DNA of 64,000 nucleotides from Paraburkholderia sp. PGU19. GTDB taxonomy: Bacteria; Pseudomonadota; Gammaproteobacteria; Burkholderiales; Burkholderiaceae. The position numbers and the translations under genes are program-made. Location of the stretch: NCBI RefSeq assembly GCF_013426915.1, contig NZ_AP023182.1:1376799-1440798 (forward strand). The letters are read 5' to 3'. The notes below the pieces were generated by a model, which saw nothing but the letters and a program-made list of their open reading frames with translations, ran no database searches and was not told the DNA's origin. This document shows positions 38,697-48,522 of this stretch, one piece after another. The stretch's first letter is position 1. Each line of letters opens with the position of its first letter.

Positions 38697-39782
38697 ATGA
38701 GCGGACGGCCCAAACGGGAACTCGTGCTGAGCGAATCGGAATTCGAGCAACTGAAGGCACTGACGATGCGGCGCAAGACAGCACAGGCGTTGGCGTTGCG
38801 AGCGCGCATCGTGCTGGCCTGTGCCGAAGGGGCGGACAACAAGACGGTCGCGGCGAAACTGCAGCTTACGCAGCAAACTGTCTCCAAATGGCGCTCGCGA
38901 TTTGTCGCAGACCGTGTGGACGGACTGCTTGACGCGCCACGCCCAGGTGCACCGAGGACAATCGACGACACGCATGTCGACGCGGTTATTGCGAAGACGC
39001 TTGAGTCCGTGCCTGCCGGGGCGACGCACTGGAGCACGCGCACGATGGCCCGGGAGATGAAGCTCTCGCAGACGGCGGTGTCGCGGATCTGGCGTGCCTT
39101 CGGACTGCAGCCGCATCGGCAGGAGACGTTTAAGCTCTCTAGCGATCCGTTTTTCGTCGACAAGGTGCGCGATATTGTTGGCCTGTACCTGGATCCGCCG
39201 CTCAAGGCGATGGTGCTATGCGTTGACGAGAAGAGCCAGATACAGGCATTGGACCGCACGCAGCCCATATTGCCCTTGGCCCCAGGCATTGCCGAGCGAC
39301 GCACTCACGACTACATGCGTCACGGTACGACCACGCTATTTGCTGCGCTGGACATCGTCACAGGCGAAGTGATCGGTGAGATGCACCGGCGCCATCGCAG
39401 CAGCGAATTCCTGCGTTTCCTGCGCACCATCGAAGCCAGCGTGCCGGCCCACCTGGATGTGCATCTGGTGATAGACAATTACGGCACACACAAGACTCCC
39501 TCGATCAAGGCGTGGTTCGCTCGTCATCCCCGCTTCCAGGTTCACTTCACACCCACCTCGGCGTCGTGGCTCAATCAGGTCGAACGCTGGTTCGCCACGC
39601 TTACCGAAAGGTACCTTCGTCGTGGCACGCATCGTTCGACGCGTCAGCTCGAAGATGCAATCCGGCACTACCTTGACGTCTACAATGCCCACCCCCAGCC
39701 GTTCATCTGGAGCAAGTCGGCCGACGAGATACTGGTTAGTCTTGAGCGGTTTTGCGTGCGGGTTCAGAAGGCCGCGGGATGA
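38697..39782 (+). CDS. IS630-family transposase
   Basis: A 361-residue transposase starting [20 protein letters not shown] with a winged helix N-terminus ([20 protein letters not shown]). The DDE residues are in [20 protein letters not shown] and [15 protein letters not shown]. It is intact, unlike copy 1. Its stop overlaps the start of the following gene as ATGA (39779-39782). Confidence 0.95.
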   Translation: MSGRPKRELVLSESEFEQLKALTMRRKTAQALALRARIVLACAEGADNKTVAAKLQLTQQTVSKWRSRFVADRVDGLLDAPRPGAPRTIDDTHVDAVIAKTLESVPAGATHWSTRTMAREMKLSQTAVSRIWRAFGLQPHRQETFKLSSDPFFVDKVRDIVGLYLDPPLKAMVLCVDEKSQIQALDRTQPILPLAPGIAERRTHDYMRHGTTTLFAALDIVTGEVIGEMHRRHRSSEFLRFLRTIEASVPAHLDVHLVIDNYGTHKTPSIKAWFARHPRFQVHFTPTSASWLNQVERWFATLTERYLRRGTHRSTRQLEDAIRHYLDVYNAHPQPFIWSKSADEILVSLERFCVRVQKAAG

Positions 39783-40030
39783 ATGTCATGAATATCAATA
39801 CCGACGCGATCGACGAAGTCGCCCTGGCACTTCTCTACCTGACTCTGCACGATCAGTACCGCGCGTGGAAGGGCTTCGACTGGGACGTACTGAATCGCCT
39901 TTACGAAAAGGGCTTCATCTGCGACCCGGTCAACAAGACGAAGTCGGTGGTCTTTACCGAGGAAGGGTTATGTGAGTCCGAGCGGCTATTCAGGCAGCAT
40001 TTCGTTATCCCGGACCGCACGAATAATTAA
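39779..40030 (+). CDS. DUF6429-like passenger protein of IS630
   Basis: An 83-residue protein, [20 protein letters not shown], then [37 protein letters not shown] and [10 protein letters not shown], which I recognise as the DUF6429 family found in many proteobacteria, often beside transposases. It lies inside the IS ends and is translationally coupled to the transposase. Function is unknown; the fold looks like a small winged helix, so a role in regulation of transposition is possible. Confidence 0.75.
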   Translation: MNVMNINTDAIDEVALALLYLTLHDQYRAWKGFDWDVLNRLYEKGFICDPVNKTKSVVFTEEGLCESERLFRQHFVIPDRTNN

Positions 40031-40056
40031 TGCAACGAACTTCTAACTCACGACAC

Positions 40057-40578
40057 TAGCGCCGTCGAATGTCCGAAGTGCGGGGCGCAGCCGACGCGAA
40101 ACGTGAGTTGGGAACCCACCAGCGCATTTGAACTTCGCCTCCGAACGCGGCGTGTAGATTTCGTTTTCCCGCTTTCAGAAACCGCAGCTTGGACGAAGTG
40201 AAGATGTTCAGCCATGCGATCGCACTTCATCTTTCACCCTTTGTTGCAACGGTTCGCCGCCATGTCGGGGCCCAATACCATTTGCGGCGGCGCGCTGTTC
40301 AGGACACTGCGCCTGCCGCTGAACGCGCAGTTCGACGCTCAGTCAGGTTTAAAGGATCAACTTATATTGTTGCTCGCGCGAATAGGTGGAAGCACTGCTC
40401 AAGCAGTGCCTGATCGTGGTAATGTCGCCGCAAATCGAAAGAGTCGGATTCGGCCTATCGCGTATCACCATTGGTCGAATCGGGAAAACGCTGGTCAATG
40501 TCCCGTCAGTGCTGCTCGCGACGCGCGATCGCGAGACGACATTGGCGCTGCCGTCCCGTCGGGCTTTCTGTTATCCGA
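40057..40578. other. Intergenic region
   Basis: No supported gene; frames such as 40386-40715 overlap the next gene's end and have no ribosome site. Confidence 0.45.
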
Positions 40579-42009
40579 TTAGTCGGCGCGGAAAGCGGCG
40601 TCGATTTCAGGTCGCGACAGATGAGCCACCGTGTTCACGAGTGTCTTTGCGGCGGCAGCCAATGCGATGGTCACCATCGCGCGGTGATCGAATCCCGCGG
40701 CTTTCAGGGCATTGACGTCGCTGTCCGATACCTGCGTCCGGTTCGTCGCGATTGCGGCAGCGAAGCGACGCACGGCTTCCAGCCTGGAATCCGGAATTGT
40801 GCTTCCGTTTCTCAGTGCCTGGACGACGTCGGCCGATGCGCCCAGTTTCGCCGCGAGAGTGGCATGCACGGCAATGCCGTAATCCGCGGCGTTTGCGCGG
40901 CTTGCGGAGACCATTGCGACTTGCTGTGCGATCGGATCGAGCGAGCTTGCCCCAAGCGACTGGAGCATCGCGATATAGGCTCCAAGCACCGACGGTTCGG
41001 CCGCTATCGCGTAGCCCAAGTTAGGCACGAAGCCGAACACGCCACGCATGCCGTCGAGCAATGCTTTCGCCTCGGCAGGTGCCGATGCTTCTCCGAGCTC
41101 TCCGAACAGCGCGGCGCCTTGCGCCGAATCCACGGTCCGCGCCAGAAATGCCCGGACGATTGCCGCGACTTCGTCGAGATGCGTTTCTAGCGGGAAGTGT
41201 CCCGCGTCGACGAAGTGAACTTCAGCTTCCGGGAGATCGCGGCGGAAAGCTTCAGCGCCGGCGGGCAGAAAGAAAGGATCGCTTTTTCCCCAGACAGCCA
41301 GCGTCGGCGGACGATGCGTGCGGAAGTATTCATGGAAGCGGGGATACGCCGCTACGTTCGATTTGTAGTCGCCGAACAGATCGAGTTGAATGTCGGCGTT
41401 GCCCGGCCGATCGAGGAAATGCTGGTCAAGCGTATACGACTCGGGGGCGATCAGCGAGGTATCCGACTCCCCGTGCATGTACTGAAACGACGTCGTCTCG
41501 GACTTCAGGAACGTGCGGAGATTGTTGCGGTTCTCGTCCGTTGCCGCTTCCCAGTAGGCGCGAATCGGATTCCAGCCCTCACTGAGACCTTCCTCGTACG
41601 CATTGCCGTTCTGTGAAATCAGCGCGCTCACGCGCTCCGGCCGCGACGCAGCCAGTTGAAGGCCAACGGGGGCGCCGTAGTCAAACACATAAAGCGCGTA
41701 GCGATTCAGTCCGATCGTATCGGTGAAGCTTTCGACCACTTCGGCCAGATGGTCGAACGTGTAGGCAAAGGTGTTGGCTTCAGGTGCACCGGAGAAACCA
41801 AAGCCGGGCAGGTCGGGGGCCACCACACGATATTTGTCGGCGAGCCGGCTGATGAGCCCGCGATACTGGTGGCTGGAAGTCGGAAAGCCGTGCAGCAGTA
41901 GGACAACGGGAGCATCCCTATGTCCGGCATCGCGATAGAACACATCGATGGTCGAACCGGTACGACTATCGGGAACAGAGACGGTTTGATACGTGGGCGT
42001 AGCAGACAT
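40579..42009 (-). CDS. Alpha/beta hydrolase fused to a cysteine-less AhpD/CMD domain
   Basis: 476 residues. The N-terminal part (1-295) is an alpha/beta hydrolase: oxyanion HGFPTSS at 40-46, nucleophile Asp110 in VFDYGAPVG, acid near Asp244 and His271 in DAGHF, as in haloalkane dehalogenase/epoxide hydrolase-like enzymes. The C-terminal part (about 300-476) is a carboxymuconolactone-decarboxylase/AhpD fold: GFVPNLGYAI and RANAADYGIAVHA. Both redox Cys are missing (Ala375, Gly378) though His382 remains. GGAGG lies upstream of ATG 42009. The fusion seems unusual; the neighbouring gene encodes a full CMD protein. Confidence 0.88.
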   Translation of the reverse strand: MSATPTYQTVSVPDSRTGSTIDVFYRDAGHRDAPVVLLLHGFPTSSHQYRGLISRLADKYRVVAPDLPGFGFSGAPEANTFAYTFDHLAEVVESFTDTIGLNRYALYVFDYGAPVGLQLAASRPERVSALISQNGNAYEEGLSEGWNPIRAYWEAATDENRNNLRTFLKSETTSFQYMHGESDTSLIAPESYTLDQHFLDRPGNADIQLDLFGDYKSNVAAYPRFHEYFRTHRPPTLAVWGKSDPFFLPAGAEAFRRDLPEAEVHFVDAGHFPLETHLDEVAAIVRAFLARTVDSAQGAALFGELGEASAPAEAKALLDGMRGVFGFVPNLGYAIAAEPSVLGAYIAMLQSLGASSLDPIAQQVAMVSASRANAADYGIAVHATLAAKLGASADVVQALRNGSTIPDSRLEAVRRFAAAIATNRTQVSDSDVNALKAAGFDHRAMVTIALAAAAKTLVNTVAHLSRPEIDAAFRAD

Positions 42010-42216
42010 GACAACCTCCAGTTTTGCGGGTAATCCGGGTAAGTGCGGGACAAGATTGCTTCGAGCATGACCCTGTTGCCGAAGCGCAGGGGCTTGATTA
42101 GTGCCCGGGATGGGGCCGTGGCCGGGTCCTGGAGACCAGTCAGGGAGAGCGGCCACCTGGGTTCCAGCACCGGTTGAGGGCGGGCCATCGGCAGCCCACC
42201 GTCACCGGCGCCTCAA

Positions 42217-42762
42217 TCAAACCGGCAGCGCCGGTGCAGCCGGAAAATCCACCGGGACCCGCGTGGTTCCGTGCAGGTAGTTCGTGACGGTTTTGTCTCC
42301 GATGAGCACGACGACATCCACGAGGTTCGCCTTTCCCCAGCCTGCTGCGAAAAAGGCTTCCACCAGTGCGGCGTCCGCATGGCCACGGTTGAAGACGATG
42401 TTGCGCGTCAGCCGCGCCAGCGCATCCAGTTTTGCGTCGAAGCCTGCCGTTCCCGCGCGGACTTCGAGGATCTGTTCATCCGTCAGCCCATTCATTTTGC
42501 CGATAACCGTATGCGCCGCGAGGCAATACTCACACGCATTGACCTGACTGACGACGAGGTTCACAACTTCGCGAGCCTTGCCGACGATCGAACTCTTTGC
42601 GTTCTGGAATGCCAGGTAGTTGCCGAGCGCATGTTCGGAATGGGCCAGCGTCGCATACAAGTTCGGCACCATGCCGAGGCTACCCTTTAGCTTGTCGAAA
42701 ATCGCCTGGTTAGCGGGGGAAACATCTTCACGTGTGGGGACATTGATGGTCGTCATGGTCAT
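42217..42762 (-). CDS. AhpD/CMD-family protein with CxxC
   Basis: A 181-residue carboxymuconolactone-decarboxylase family protein. VNACEYCLAAHT gives Cys77, Cys80 and His84, the AhpD-type redox site. The gene starts ATG 42762 with GGAG upstream and lies upstream of the hydrolase-CMD fusion on the same strand (208 bp apart). Members act as alkylhydroperoxidase-like reductases or decarboxylases. In this cluster a detoxification role is plausible but unproved. Confidence 0.9.
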   Translation of the reverse strand: MTMTTINVPTREDVSPANQAIFDKLKGSLGMVPNLYATLAHSEHALGNYLAFQNAKSSIVGKAREVVNLVVSQVNACEYCLAAHTVIGKMNGLTDEQILEVRAGTAGFDAKLDALARLTRNIVFNRGHADAALVEAFFAAGWGKANLVDVVVLIGDKTVTNYLHGTTRVPVDFPAAPALPV

Positions 42763-42846
42763 ACTCCTTTTGCTTCGGTTGAGAAAAATTGAAAGTGCGT
42801 TTCAAATGCTGCGCGACGAACGGGGTCGCGCGGCGTCAGGGATCAG

Positions 42847-43353
42847 TCAACGTGTCTTCGCAAATAGGCGCGGCAACGACGTCGCCAGAAGACTGAGTGA
42901 AGCCGCGAGAAGTACCAGATCCTTGAGCAGAAACTGACCTGGCAGCGCGGAAATGGCGGGGAAGCCACCGGCGGTTGCCTCAGCTACGCCCGGTGTCGTG
43001 ACAAAAAAAGTCAGCGTGATCAGGTATGTCATTGCCGACATCGCTGCACCGAGGGCAGAGAGCACGGGAACGAATGCGCCGGCTGCAAGGGCGACTGCGG
43101 TGGAAAGCTCCAGCGTGCCGATCACATAACTTGCACCCTGGATGCCGAATGCCACGTGCAGCCAGCTCATGATCGGGCTATTGGCGATGAACGGGGCAAT
43201 ACCGTGCGCCTCGTAGCTCGTATACTTCATACCGCCAAACCACAGAAATACGATAACCAGAGACCATCGCAGGAGGGCCTGCGATGCGTAAGCCCCTGAG
43301 GCTCGTTCTGCGACTGCAAACTCCGATAACGTCGATTGATTGGTCGATGCCAT
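42847..43353 (-). CDS. YkgB/DUF417-like membrane protein
   Basis: A 168-residue protein with four hydrophobic segments: LRWSLVIVFLWFGGMKYTSY, then VAFGIQGASYVIGTLELSTA, VLSALGAAMSAMTYLITLTF, and LLKDLVLLAASLSLLA. FWFGxxKY-E and the overall layout match DUF417 (YkgB/RclC-like) inner-membrane proteins, linked to oxidant or chlorine stress in E. coli. ATG 43353 follows GGAG. It lies between the CMD gene and the hydrolase gene on the same strand. Confidence 0.82.
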   Translation of the reverse strand: MASTNQSTLSEFAVAERASGAYASQALLRWSLVIVFLWFGGMKYTSYEAHGIAPFIANSPIMSWLHVAFGIQGASYVIGTLELSTAVALAAGAFVPVLSALGAAMSAMTYLITLTFFVTTPGVAEATAGGFPAISALPGQFLLKDLVLLAASLSLLATSLPRLFAKTR

Positions 43354-43441
43354 GATGAAACTCCATATAAAGAAAACAATCAGGAAAATGGTCTCCCACT
43401 CGCAACACATCCGAGGCTGCAATGCGAGTCGAAGATTTGGG

Positions 43442-44302
43442 TTAAGCGCTAAAGAACGACTTGATTTCTGCTGCAACCTGGCTTGAGTTTTCGTCGAGAA
43501 CGTAATGTCCTGCATCGAGCCAGACGAGCTTCGCGTCTGGCAGATCGCCGAGATAAGCTCTCGCGCCGCGCGGAATGAAGAACGGGTCGTTCTTTCCCCA
43601 CACGATCAACGTTTTCGGCTTGTGATCGCGGAATGCCCGCTGCCAGGTCGGGTAGAGCCCGATGTTCGATTTGTAGTCTTCGAGAAGATCGACCTGATAA
43701 TCCTGTACGCCTGGACGGTCGAGCAGTGCCTGGTCCAAAAGCCAGTTATCCGGATTGATGGCCTCAGGTTCTTTTGCACCGACCAGCCAGTGGTATCGGG
43801 TTCCTTCGAGGCTGACGAACTCGCGTGCCGGTTTTTCGGTTTCGGCAGTTCGTTGTTCCCACAACGGCAGCAGAACCTTTTTGGGTGCGTCTCCCACGCC
43901 TTCCATGTATGCGTTGGCATTCTGGATGATGAAGCCCTTCACCCGCTCCGGGCGCTGCGTGAAGAGACGAAAGCCCACGGGACCGCCGTAGTCCTGCATG
44001 TAGAGAATGTACGAGTCGAGTCCGAGTGCATCGATCAATCCCGACACGTAGACGGCCAGATTGTCGAACGTGTAGGTGAACTCGCTGCGCAGCGGCGCGT
44101 CCGAATAACCGAAGCCGATATAGTCGGGAGCGATCAGATGAAACCGGTCTGCCAATACTGACATGAGGCCGCGGTACATCTGGCTACTGGTCGGCAGGCC
44201 GTGTAAAAGGAGAATCGTTGGTGACTTCCGATCACCCGCCTCACGATAGAAGACCTTTCGACCGTTCACATCAATTGCGCGATGGTATGTGCGCGTGTTC
44301 AT
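43442..44302 (-). CDS. Alpha/beta hydrolase with Asp nucleophile
   Basis: A 286-residue hydrolase: HGLPTSS at 34-40, nucleophile Asp104 in MQDYGGPVG, Asp239 and His266 in DAGHYVLDE. It is clearly paralogous to the N-terminal half of the fusion at 40579. GGAG precedes ATG 44302. The Asp nucleophile suggests haloalkane dehalogenase or epoxide hydrolase chemistry, though the halide-binding Trp after the nucleophile is replaced by Tyr. It diverges from a LysR regulator. Confidence 0.88.
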   Translation of the reverse strand: MNTRTYHRAIDVNGRKVFYREAGDRKSPTILLLHGLPTSSQMYRGLMSVLADRFHLIAPDYIGFGYSDAPLRSEFTYTFDNLAVYVSGLIDALGLDSYILYMQDYGGPVGFRLFTQRPERVKGFIIQNANAYMEGVGDAPKKVLLPLWEQRTAETEKPAREFVSLEGTRYHWLVGAKEPEAINPDNWLLDQALLDRPGVQDYQVDLLEDYKSNIGLYPTWQRAFRDHKPKTLIVWGKNDPFFIPRGARAYLGDLPDAKLVWLDAGHYVLDENSSQVAAEIKSFFSA

Positions 44303-44432
44303 TATTGGCTCCGTGGAATGAATCGCTTTTCGATTCGACCGCCTGTCGACGTCGTGAAAGCATTCTGTGCATTCCCGGAAAGTGGCGATAGACAGTAAAA
44401 TGTGAAAGCGACCTCTCATTTTCTGGAAGGCC

Positions 44433-45338
44433 ATGGATCAACTCGATGCGATGGCGGTGTTTCTCGCCGCAGTGGAGACGGGGAGTTTTTCGAAGGCGAG
44501 CCGGAAGCTTGGTGTTCCGCTCGCCACGGTCAGCCGCAAGATGGCCGATCTGGAGACGCACCTGAGAGCAACGCTACTGGTCCGCTCGACGAAAGGGCTC
44601 GAATTGACGGCCGCTGGACGGTCTTACGCAGTGTCGGCGAAAGCCATTCTGGAGCAGGTGGTCGAAGCGGAGCGGATCGCTGCGGGAGAATATGCAGAGC
44701 CGAAAGGCGACCTGGTTGTGACTGCGCCGATCATGTTCGGCAGGCTGCATGTGCTGCCCGTCGTAACGCGCTTTCTTGCTTCGTATCCGGAGGTCTCGGT
44801 GGGCCTGGTGCTGACTGATCGGGTCACCCATTTGCTTGACGATCAGGTCGACGTGGCGCTGCGGCTGGGTGACCTTCCCGACAGCAATCTGGTCGCGGTG
44901 GGATTGGGCTCGATCAGGCGCGTTGTCTGCGGCAGTCCGGACTATCTCGACACTCGGGGCGAGCCCACCAAACCGGAAGATCTGGCCCTTCACAGCGTGA
45001 TCTCGTTCGAAAGCATTTCGGCGTCGGTGCAATGGAGCTTCTGGTCTGAAGGCGAGGAGATCAAAACTTCCATACTGCCGCGCTTGAGCGTCAACACCAT
45101 CGATGCCGCAATCGACGCCGGGCTGTCGGGCACCGGGCTGGTTCGGGCGATGTCCTATCAGGTGGTTGAGTATGTACGGCAGCAGCGGCTGCGTGTCGTC
45201 CTGCAGAAATTCGAGCCCGAGCCGCGCCCGCTTCATCTCGTCTATGACAGGCAACGCCGACTGCCGCTGAAACTGCGCACATTCGTCGACTTCGTGGTTC
45301 CGCTGTTGCGAGAACGGGTGAAGGAAGCAAAACTTTGA
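44433..45338 (+). CDS. LysR-family transcription regulator
   Basis: A 301-residue regulator: N-terminal winged helix MDQLDAMAVFLAAVETGSFS, then RKLGVPLATVSRKMADLE, and a periplasmic-binding-like effector domain from about residue 90. It is transcribed divergently from the hydrolase cluster, 131 bp away, the classic arrangement for control of that cluster. The effector is unknown. Confidence 0.93.
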   Translation: MDQLDAMAVFLAAVETGSFSKASRKLGVPLATVSRKMADLETHLRATLLVRSTKGLELTAAGRSYAVSAKAILEQVVEAERIAAGEYAEPKGDLVVTAPIMFGRLHVLPVVTRFLASYPEVSVGLVLTDRVTHLLDDQVDVALRLGDLPDSNLVAVGLGSIRRVVCGSPDYLDTRGEPTKPEDLALHSVISFESISASVQWSFWSEGEEIKTSILPRLSVNTIDAAIDAGLSGTGLVRAMSYQVVEYVRQQRLRVVLQKFEPEPRPLHLVYDRQRRLPLKLRTFVDFVVPLLRERVKEAKL

Positions 45339-45439
45339 GAAGTCGACACCTGTGGGGCGAGCAACTACGAATTCTGGCGATACCGATGACGTGCATTGGG
45401 CAATACGGTACGGCGTCGATGGTGAGAATCTTGGGTTGT

Positions 45440-45646
45440 GGACAAAGTTGAACGGCCAGTTCGAGCAGCAAGGCAACTCGAGCGACACGGTGTTCTCGAT
45501 CGGCGAGACTCTCGCCTACTTCTCGACGCACATGACGCTGCTTCCTGGCGACATGCTCGCGACAGGAGCGCCGCCGGGAGTCGGGTTGTGCAAAATCCGT
45601 TCATGGCACCCGGTGACGTGCTGGAATGCGACATCACGCATCTGAT
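45440..45646 (+). pseudogene. Fumarylacetoacetate hydrolase-family C-terminal remnant
   Basis: One frame reads LNGQFEQQGNSSDTVFSIGE, then TLAYFSTHMTLLPGDMLATG and APPGVG, a characteristic FAH-family block. The ending NPFMAPGDVLECDITHLI is in another frame, so an indel lies near 45590. The N-terminal two thirds are absent. A degraded catabolic gene. Confidence 0.8.
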
Positions 45647-45650
45647 AGCT

Positions 45651-46343
45651 CTGTCATTAACGTGCCTACCCGGTTGCTGGGGTGAGCGACCGTTGCGCCC
45701 CGAAGGCTGTCATTGCGTGGCCAGGAATTCGAATGGCAGTTGAGGGTCGTCCCCTGCCTTTGCAGAACTACCACAGCTGACATTCACGTGAACTGTTGGT
45801 CGGTTGGCTGCTGAGCGACAATTACCGCCACTGAGCGGATCACCGGCCAGCGGCGGCTATGGCCGAAATGTGCGCATTGGACATCGGACAGGTTACGCAG
45901 TGAACAAGCCGTTTGCGTGAAGGCTCAGCGCGATGGACGAGCGCCAACAGGCCCCCTCACCGCCCGAAAAATCGCGCTGCAGCGCTGCAGCGCTGCCGCT
46001 GGCGCAACCATCAACCAACGGCTGCAGTGGTCAGCACTGCCGACGTCGAGCACATGATCAACTAGAACGATAGCTTTGTGCCCGTCCGGAAGACAGCAAG
46101 AGGCGTATTCGATATTTATTGATATAACGAATCATATTATGTCATAGCACGTCATAACATGTCGTCGCATGGCGATCCAGCGGGCATGATCGCGCACTGA
46201 AATAAAAGGTTCACGGAATCCCAAAATTGCGGTTGCTGCTGTAACCAATCTTCAGTTCGCGACGATCTATCAAATGCAGCGACTATCCGGCCGATTCACA
46301 CGGTGCCGGTGTGCTCGTTTTCTCTCGACCATCTCGACATTCA
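45651..46343. other. Intergenic region with degenerate repeat
   Basis: No gene seen. It holds copy B of the repeat (46006-46096) and an AT-rich stretch with several ATGTCAT-like words (46135-46175), possibly regulatory for the DoxX gene. Confidence 0.45.
46006..46096 (+). repeat. Degenerate intergenic repeat, copy B
   Basis: Shares ordered words with 24231-24322 (see that entry). The pair is 21.8 kb apart on the same strand. Confidence 0.4.
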
Positions 46344-46868
46344 ATGCCCATGAATCTCTTTCGCTCTCTACTCCTTGTTGTAAATCCATCCTGGCTCGCG
46401 GCCCGCTTCGAGCGATTCTCAGCTCTGCCTATCCGACTGATCGTGGGCTACGGCTTTATGGCACACGGTTATGCAAAGCTCGTCAAGAATCCGGAAAACT
46501 TCGTTGCAATCCTCCACGCGCTTGGCGTTCCGGCCCCTCATCTGATGGCATGGAGCACCATCGTCATAGAACTGCTTGGCGGCTTCGCGATCCTCGTCGG
46601 CGCATTCGTGCCGCTCGTCACAATTCCGATGCTCGCCGTGCTGCTCGTGGCCACACTCACGGTGCACCTGCAATTCGGATTCGCTTCGATCAAGTTGATG
46701 TCGGTAACAGGTGGGATACCAAAGTTCGGTCCGCCGGGTTATGAAACAGATCTGCTTTACGTTGCGGGCCTGATTGCGCTCGCGTTCGATGGCCCGGGGC
46801 CCCTGGCCGTGGACGGTATGCTCAGGCGCTGGTATGCCCGCCGCGTTGACGGCTTATCGCGGGCGTGA
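46344..46868 (+). CDS. DoxX-family membrane protein
   Basis: A 174-residue protein with four membrane segments, including IRLIVGYGFMAHGYAKL (the DoxX R-xxx-G-xF-xxG-xxK pattern) and VIELLGGFAILVGAFVPLVT. ATG 46344 or 46350 are possible starts; no strong ribosome site. DoxX proteins are linked to thiol or oxidative stress. It precedes an ECF sigma factor gene, so it may belong to its target operon. Confidence 0.88.
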   Translation: MPMNLFRSLLLVVNPSWLAARFERFSALPIRLIVGYGFMAHGYAKLVKNPENFVAILHALGVPAPHLMAWSTIVIELLGGFAILVGAFVPLVTIPMLAVLLVATLTVHLQFGFASIKLMSVTGGIPKFGPPGYETDLLYVAGLIALAFDGPGPLAVDGMLRRWYARRVDGLSRA

Positions 46869-46974
46869 CGTGCGTAACGTCGACCGCTTGACGTCCTTCG
46901 TGGCGATGACATTGCCTCCCCGTGCTGGCCGCGAGATACAGACGACCGCGACGAAAAGTCTCGATGCGAACTCA

Positions 46975-47526
46975 ATGATGTCAGAAGCTGAACGCCAGCT
47001 CACGGCACTGCTCACGCGTTCGATCAACGGTGACAGGCACGCGTATCGAATGTTTCTCGAGAAATTGGCGTGCCATCTACGCACCCGTTTGCGGAAACAC
47101 TTGCGCCAGCAGGACGCGGACATCGAAGATCTGATACAGGAAATTCTTCTCGCCGTGCACAAGGGTCTCGATACGTTCAGGCCGGAGGTGCCTCTTACCG
47201 CATGGATCAGTGCGATCGCACGATACAAGCTCGCAGATCACGTCCGCTCGGCGGTTCGCCGCAGTGCGCTGTTCGAACCACTTGATGAGGATTCGGAGGC
47301 GGAAGCTGAATCGAATTTTGACATGCTCGAAGCCCAACGCGATCTGCAGCAGTTGCTGGCCACGCTGCCGCCGCGGCAGCGAGGGCCGATTGAACACATG
47401 AAGCTGTGGGGCTTGTCCGTTGCTGAAACTGCGGCGGCGATGGGCCTTTCCGAGTCAGCGGTAAAGGTTGGCGTGCATCGCGGCCTTAAGGCACTTGCGG
47501 CAAAAATCCGGGGGAAGTCAAAATGA
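46975..47526 (+). CDS. ECF sigma factor (sigma-70 family)
   Basis: A 183-residue sigma factor: region 2 (RKHLRQQDADIEDLIQEILL, then TFRPEVPLTAWISAIARYK) and region 4 (LPPRQRGPIEHMKLWGLSVA, then MGLSESAVKVGVHRGLKAL). The frame opens upstream (ATG 46906), but sigma homology begins near MMSEAERQL. The stop overlaps the next gene by 4 bp, and that gene encodes an NrsF-type anti-sigma, so this is an ECF/NrsF pair. Confidence 0.9.
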   Translation: MMSEAERQLTALLTRSINGDRHAYRMFLEKLACHLRTRLRKHLRQQDADIEDLIQEILLAVHKGLDTFRPEVPLTAWISAIARYKLADHVRSAVRRSALFEPLDEDSEAEAESNFDMLEAQRDLQQLLATLPPRQRGPIEHMKLWGLSVAETAAAMGLSESAVKVGVHRGLKALAAKIRGKSK

Positions 47527-48163
47527 ATACACAAGATTTGATCGTCATGCTCGCGGATGGTCCTCGCTCACCTTCGCGCTCAGCGGTGGCCGGCCGCCTC
47601 GGCTTTGGCCTTGCTGTCAGTCTCACCGCGGCGCTGTTGTTGCTTGTGATATTGCCCGGTGACGGCACCAGCCTTATAACGCGCGCAACGATGCCGGTCT
47701 TCTGGGCGAAGCTGGCATTGCCGCTCGCGATGACGCTTTCGGCCACGTGCGTGACGTCGCGTCTGTCACAGCCGGGTGTGCGCGTCGGCCGCGCCTGGGC
47801 GGCGCTGATACTTCCCGTGGGCATCGTATGGCTTGTCGCACTTATCGTGCTTGCGCTTGCCGCCCCCGAAGCGCGCGGCGACCTGATATTGGGGCACACG
47901 TGGCGTTACTGCTCGCTAAAAATCATGCTGCTCTCGGTGCCAGCGCTCGGCGCATTGCTGTGGGCCATGCGCGGACTGGCTCCTACACGTCCCCGACTCG
48001 CCGGCGCTGCCACAGGACTTCTTGCTGGAGCTTTAGGCTCACTGGCTTACTGCCTGCGCTGCCCGAGATGCATGTGCCGTTCTGGGCAACGTGGTACCTG
48101 ATTGGCATGGCGGTGCCTGCTCTCGTCGGTGGCCTTCTCGGTCCATGCGCGATGCGGTGGTAA
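47523..48163 (+). pseudogene. NrsF/DUF1109 anti-sigma factor, frameshifted near the end
   Basis: The protein starts MNTQDLIVMLADGPRSPSRS and has about six membrane segments as in NrsF (DUF1109). After GALGSLAYCLRCP the frame shifts and stops at 48101; the expected continuation EMHVPFWATWYLIGMAVPAL, then VGGLLGPCAMRW, is in another frame to 48163. One base missing in the C3 run at 48062-48064 would restore it. If real, loss of the last helices could leave the sigma factor free. Confidence 0.85.
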
Positions 48164-48522
48164 GGATTCACCGTGTGTCGAGATGACACCATGGTTGCGC
48201 GCGCACTACGGTCTGAGATCGACGCCAGCGTGTCGACTTTCTTCTTGAAATCATTCCGGCGGGGACGAGAGCGTGAGATGCGAAGCCGCTACGTGAAAAA
48301 AAGCCGCGTTTTGCTGTAACCCGCTCTCGCCCTATCCCGATCTATCAGATAGCCAGCCTGAATCGGCGGCAGCACGATGAGAACCTTCCAGGTTGCATCG
48401 ACATGCCGCGCCGATCAGGCGGCGCAAGGGCGACACGGTCCGGTGAATGATGCCGCATTCAGACGGCTAGTGTTCCCGCTCCTCCGCGTCGCGCCGGACA
48501 TCAGCTCTTCGGAGGTTTCAAC
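48164..48522. other. Intergenic region
   Basis: No gene seen. It probably carries the promoter of the DUF4148 gene. Confidence 0.5.

Larger units (their letters stand above)
38616..40056 (+). mobile_element. IS630-family element, copy 2, with passenger gene
   Basis: The 1441-bp element is flanked by TA (38614-38615, 40057-40058). Its ends, gtgtactgagttacaaattc and the complement gtgtcgtgagttagaagttc, are imperfect inverted repeats. It contains an intact transposase followed by a DUF6429-like gene that is absent from copy 1 at 2070. Confidence 0.88.
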
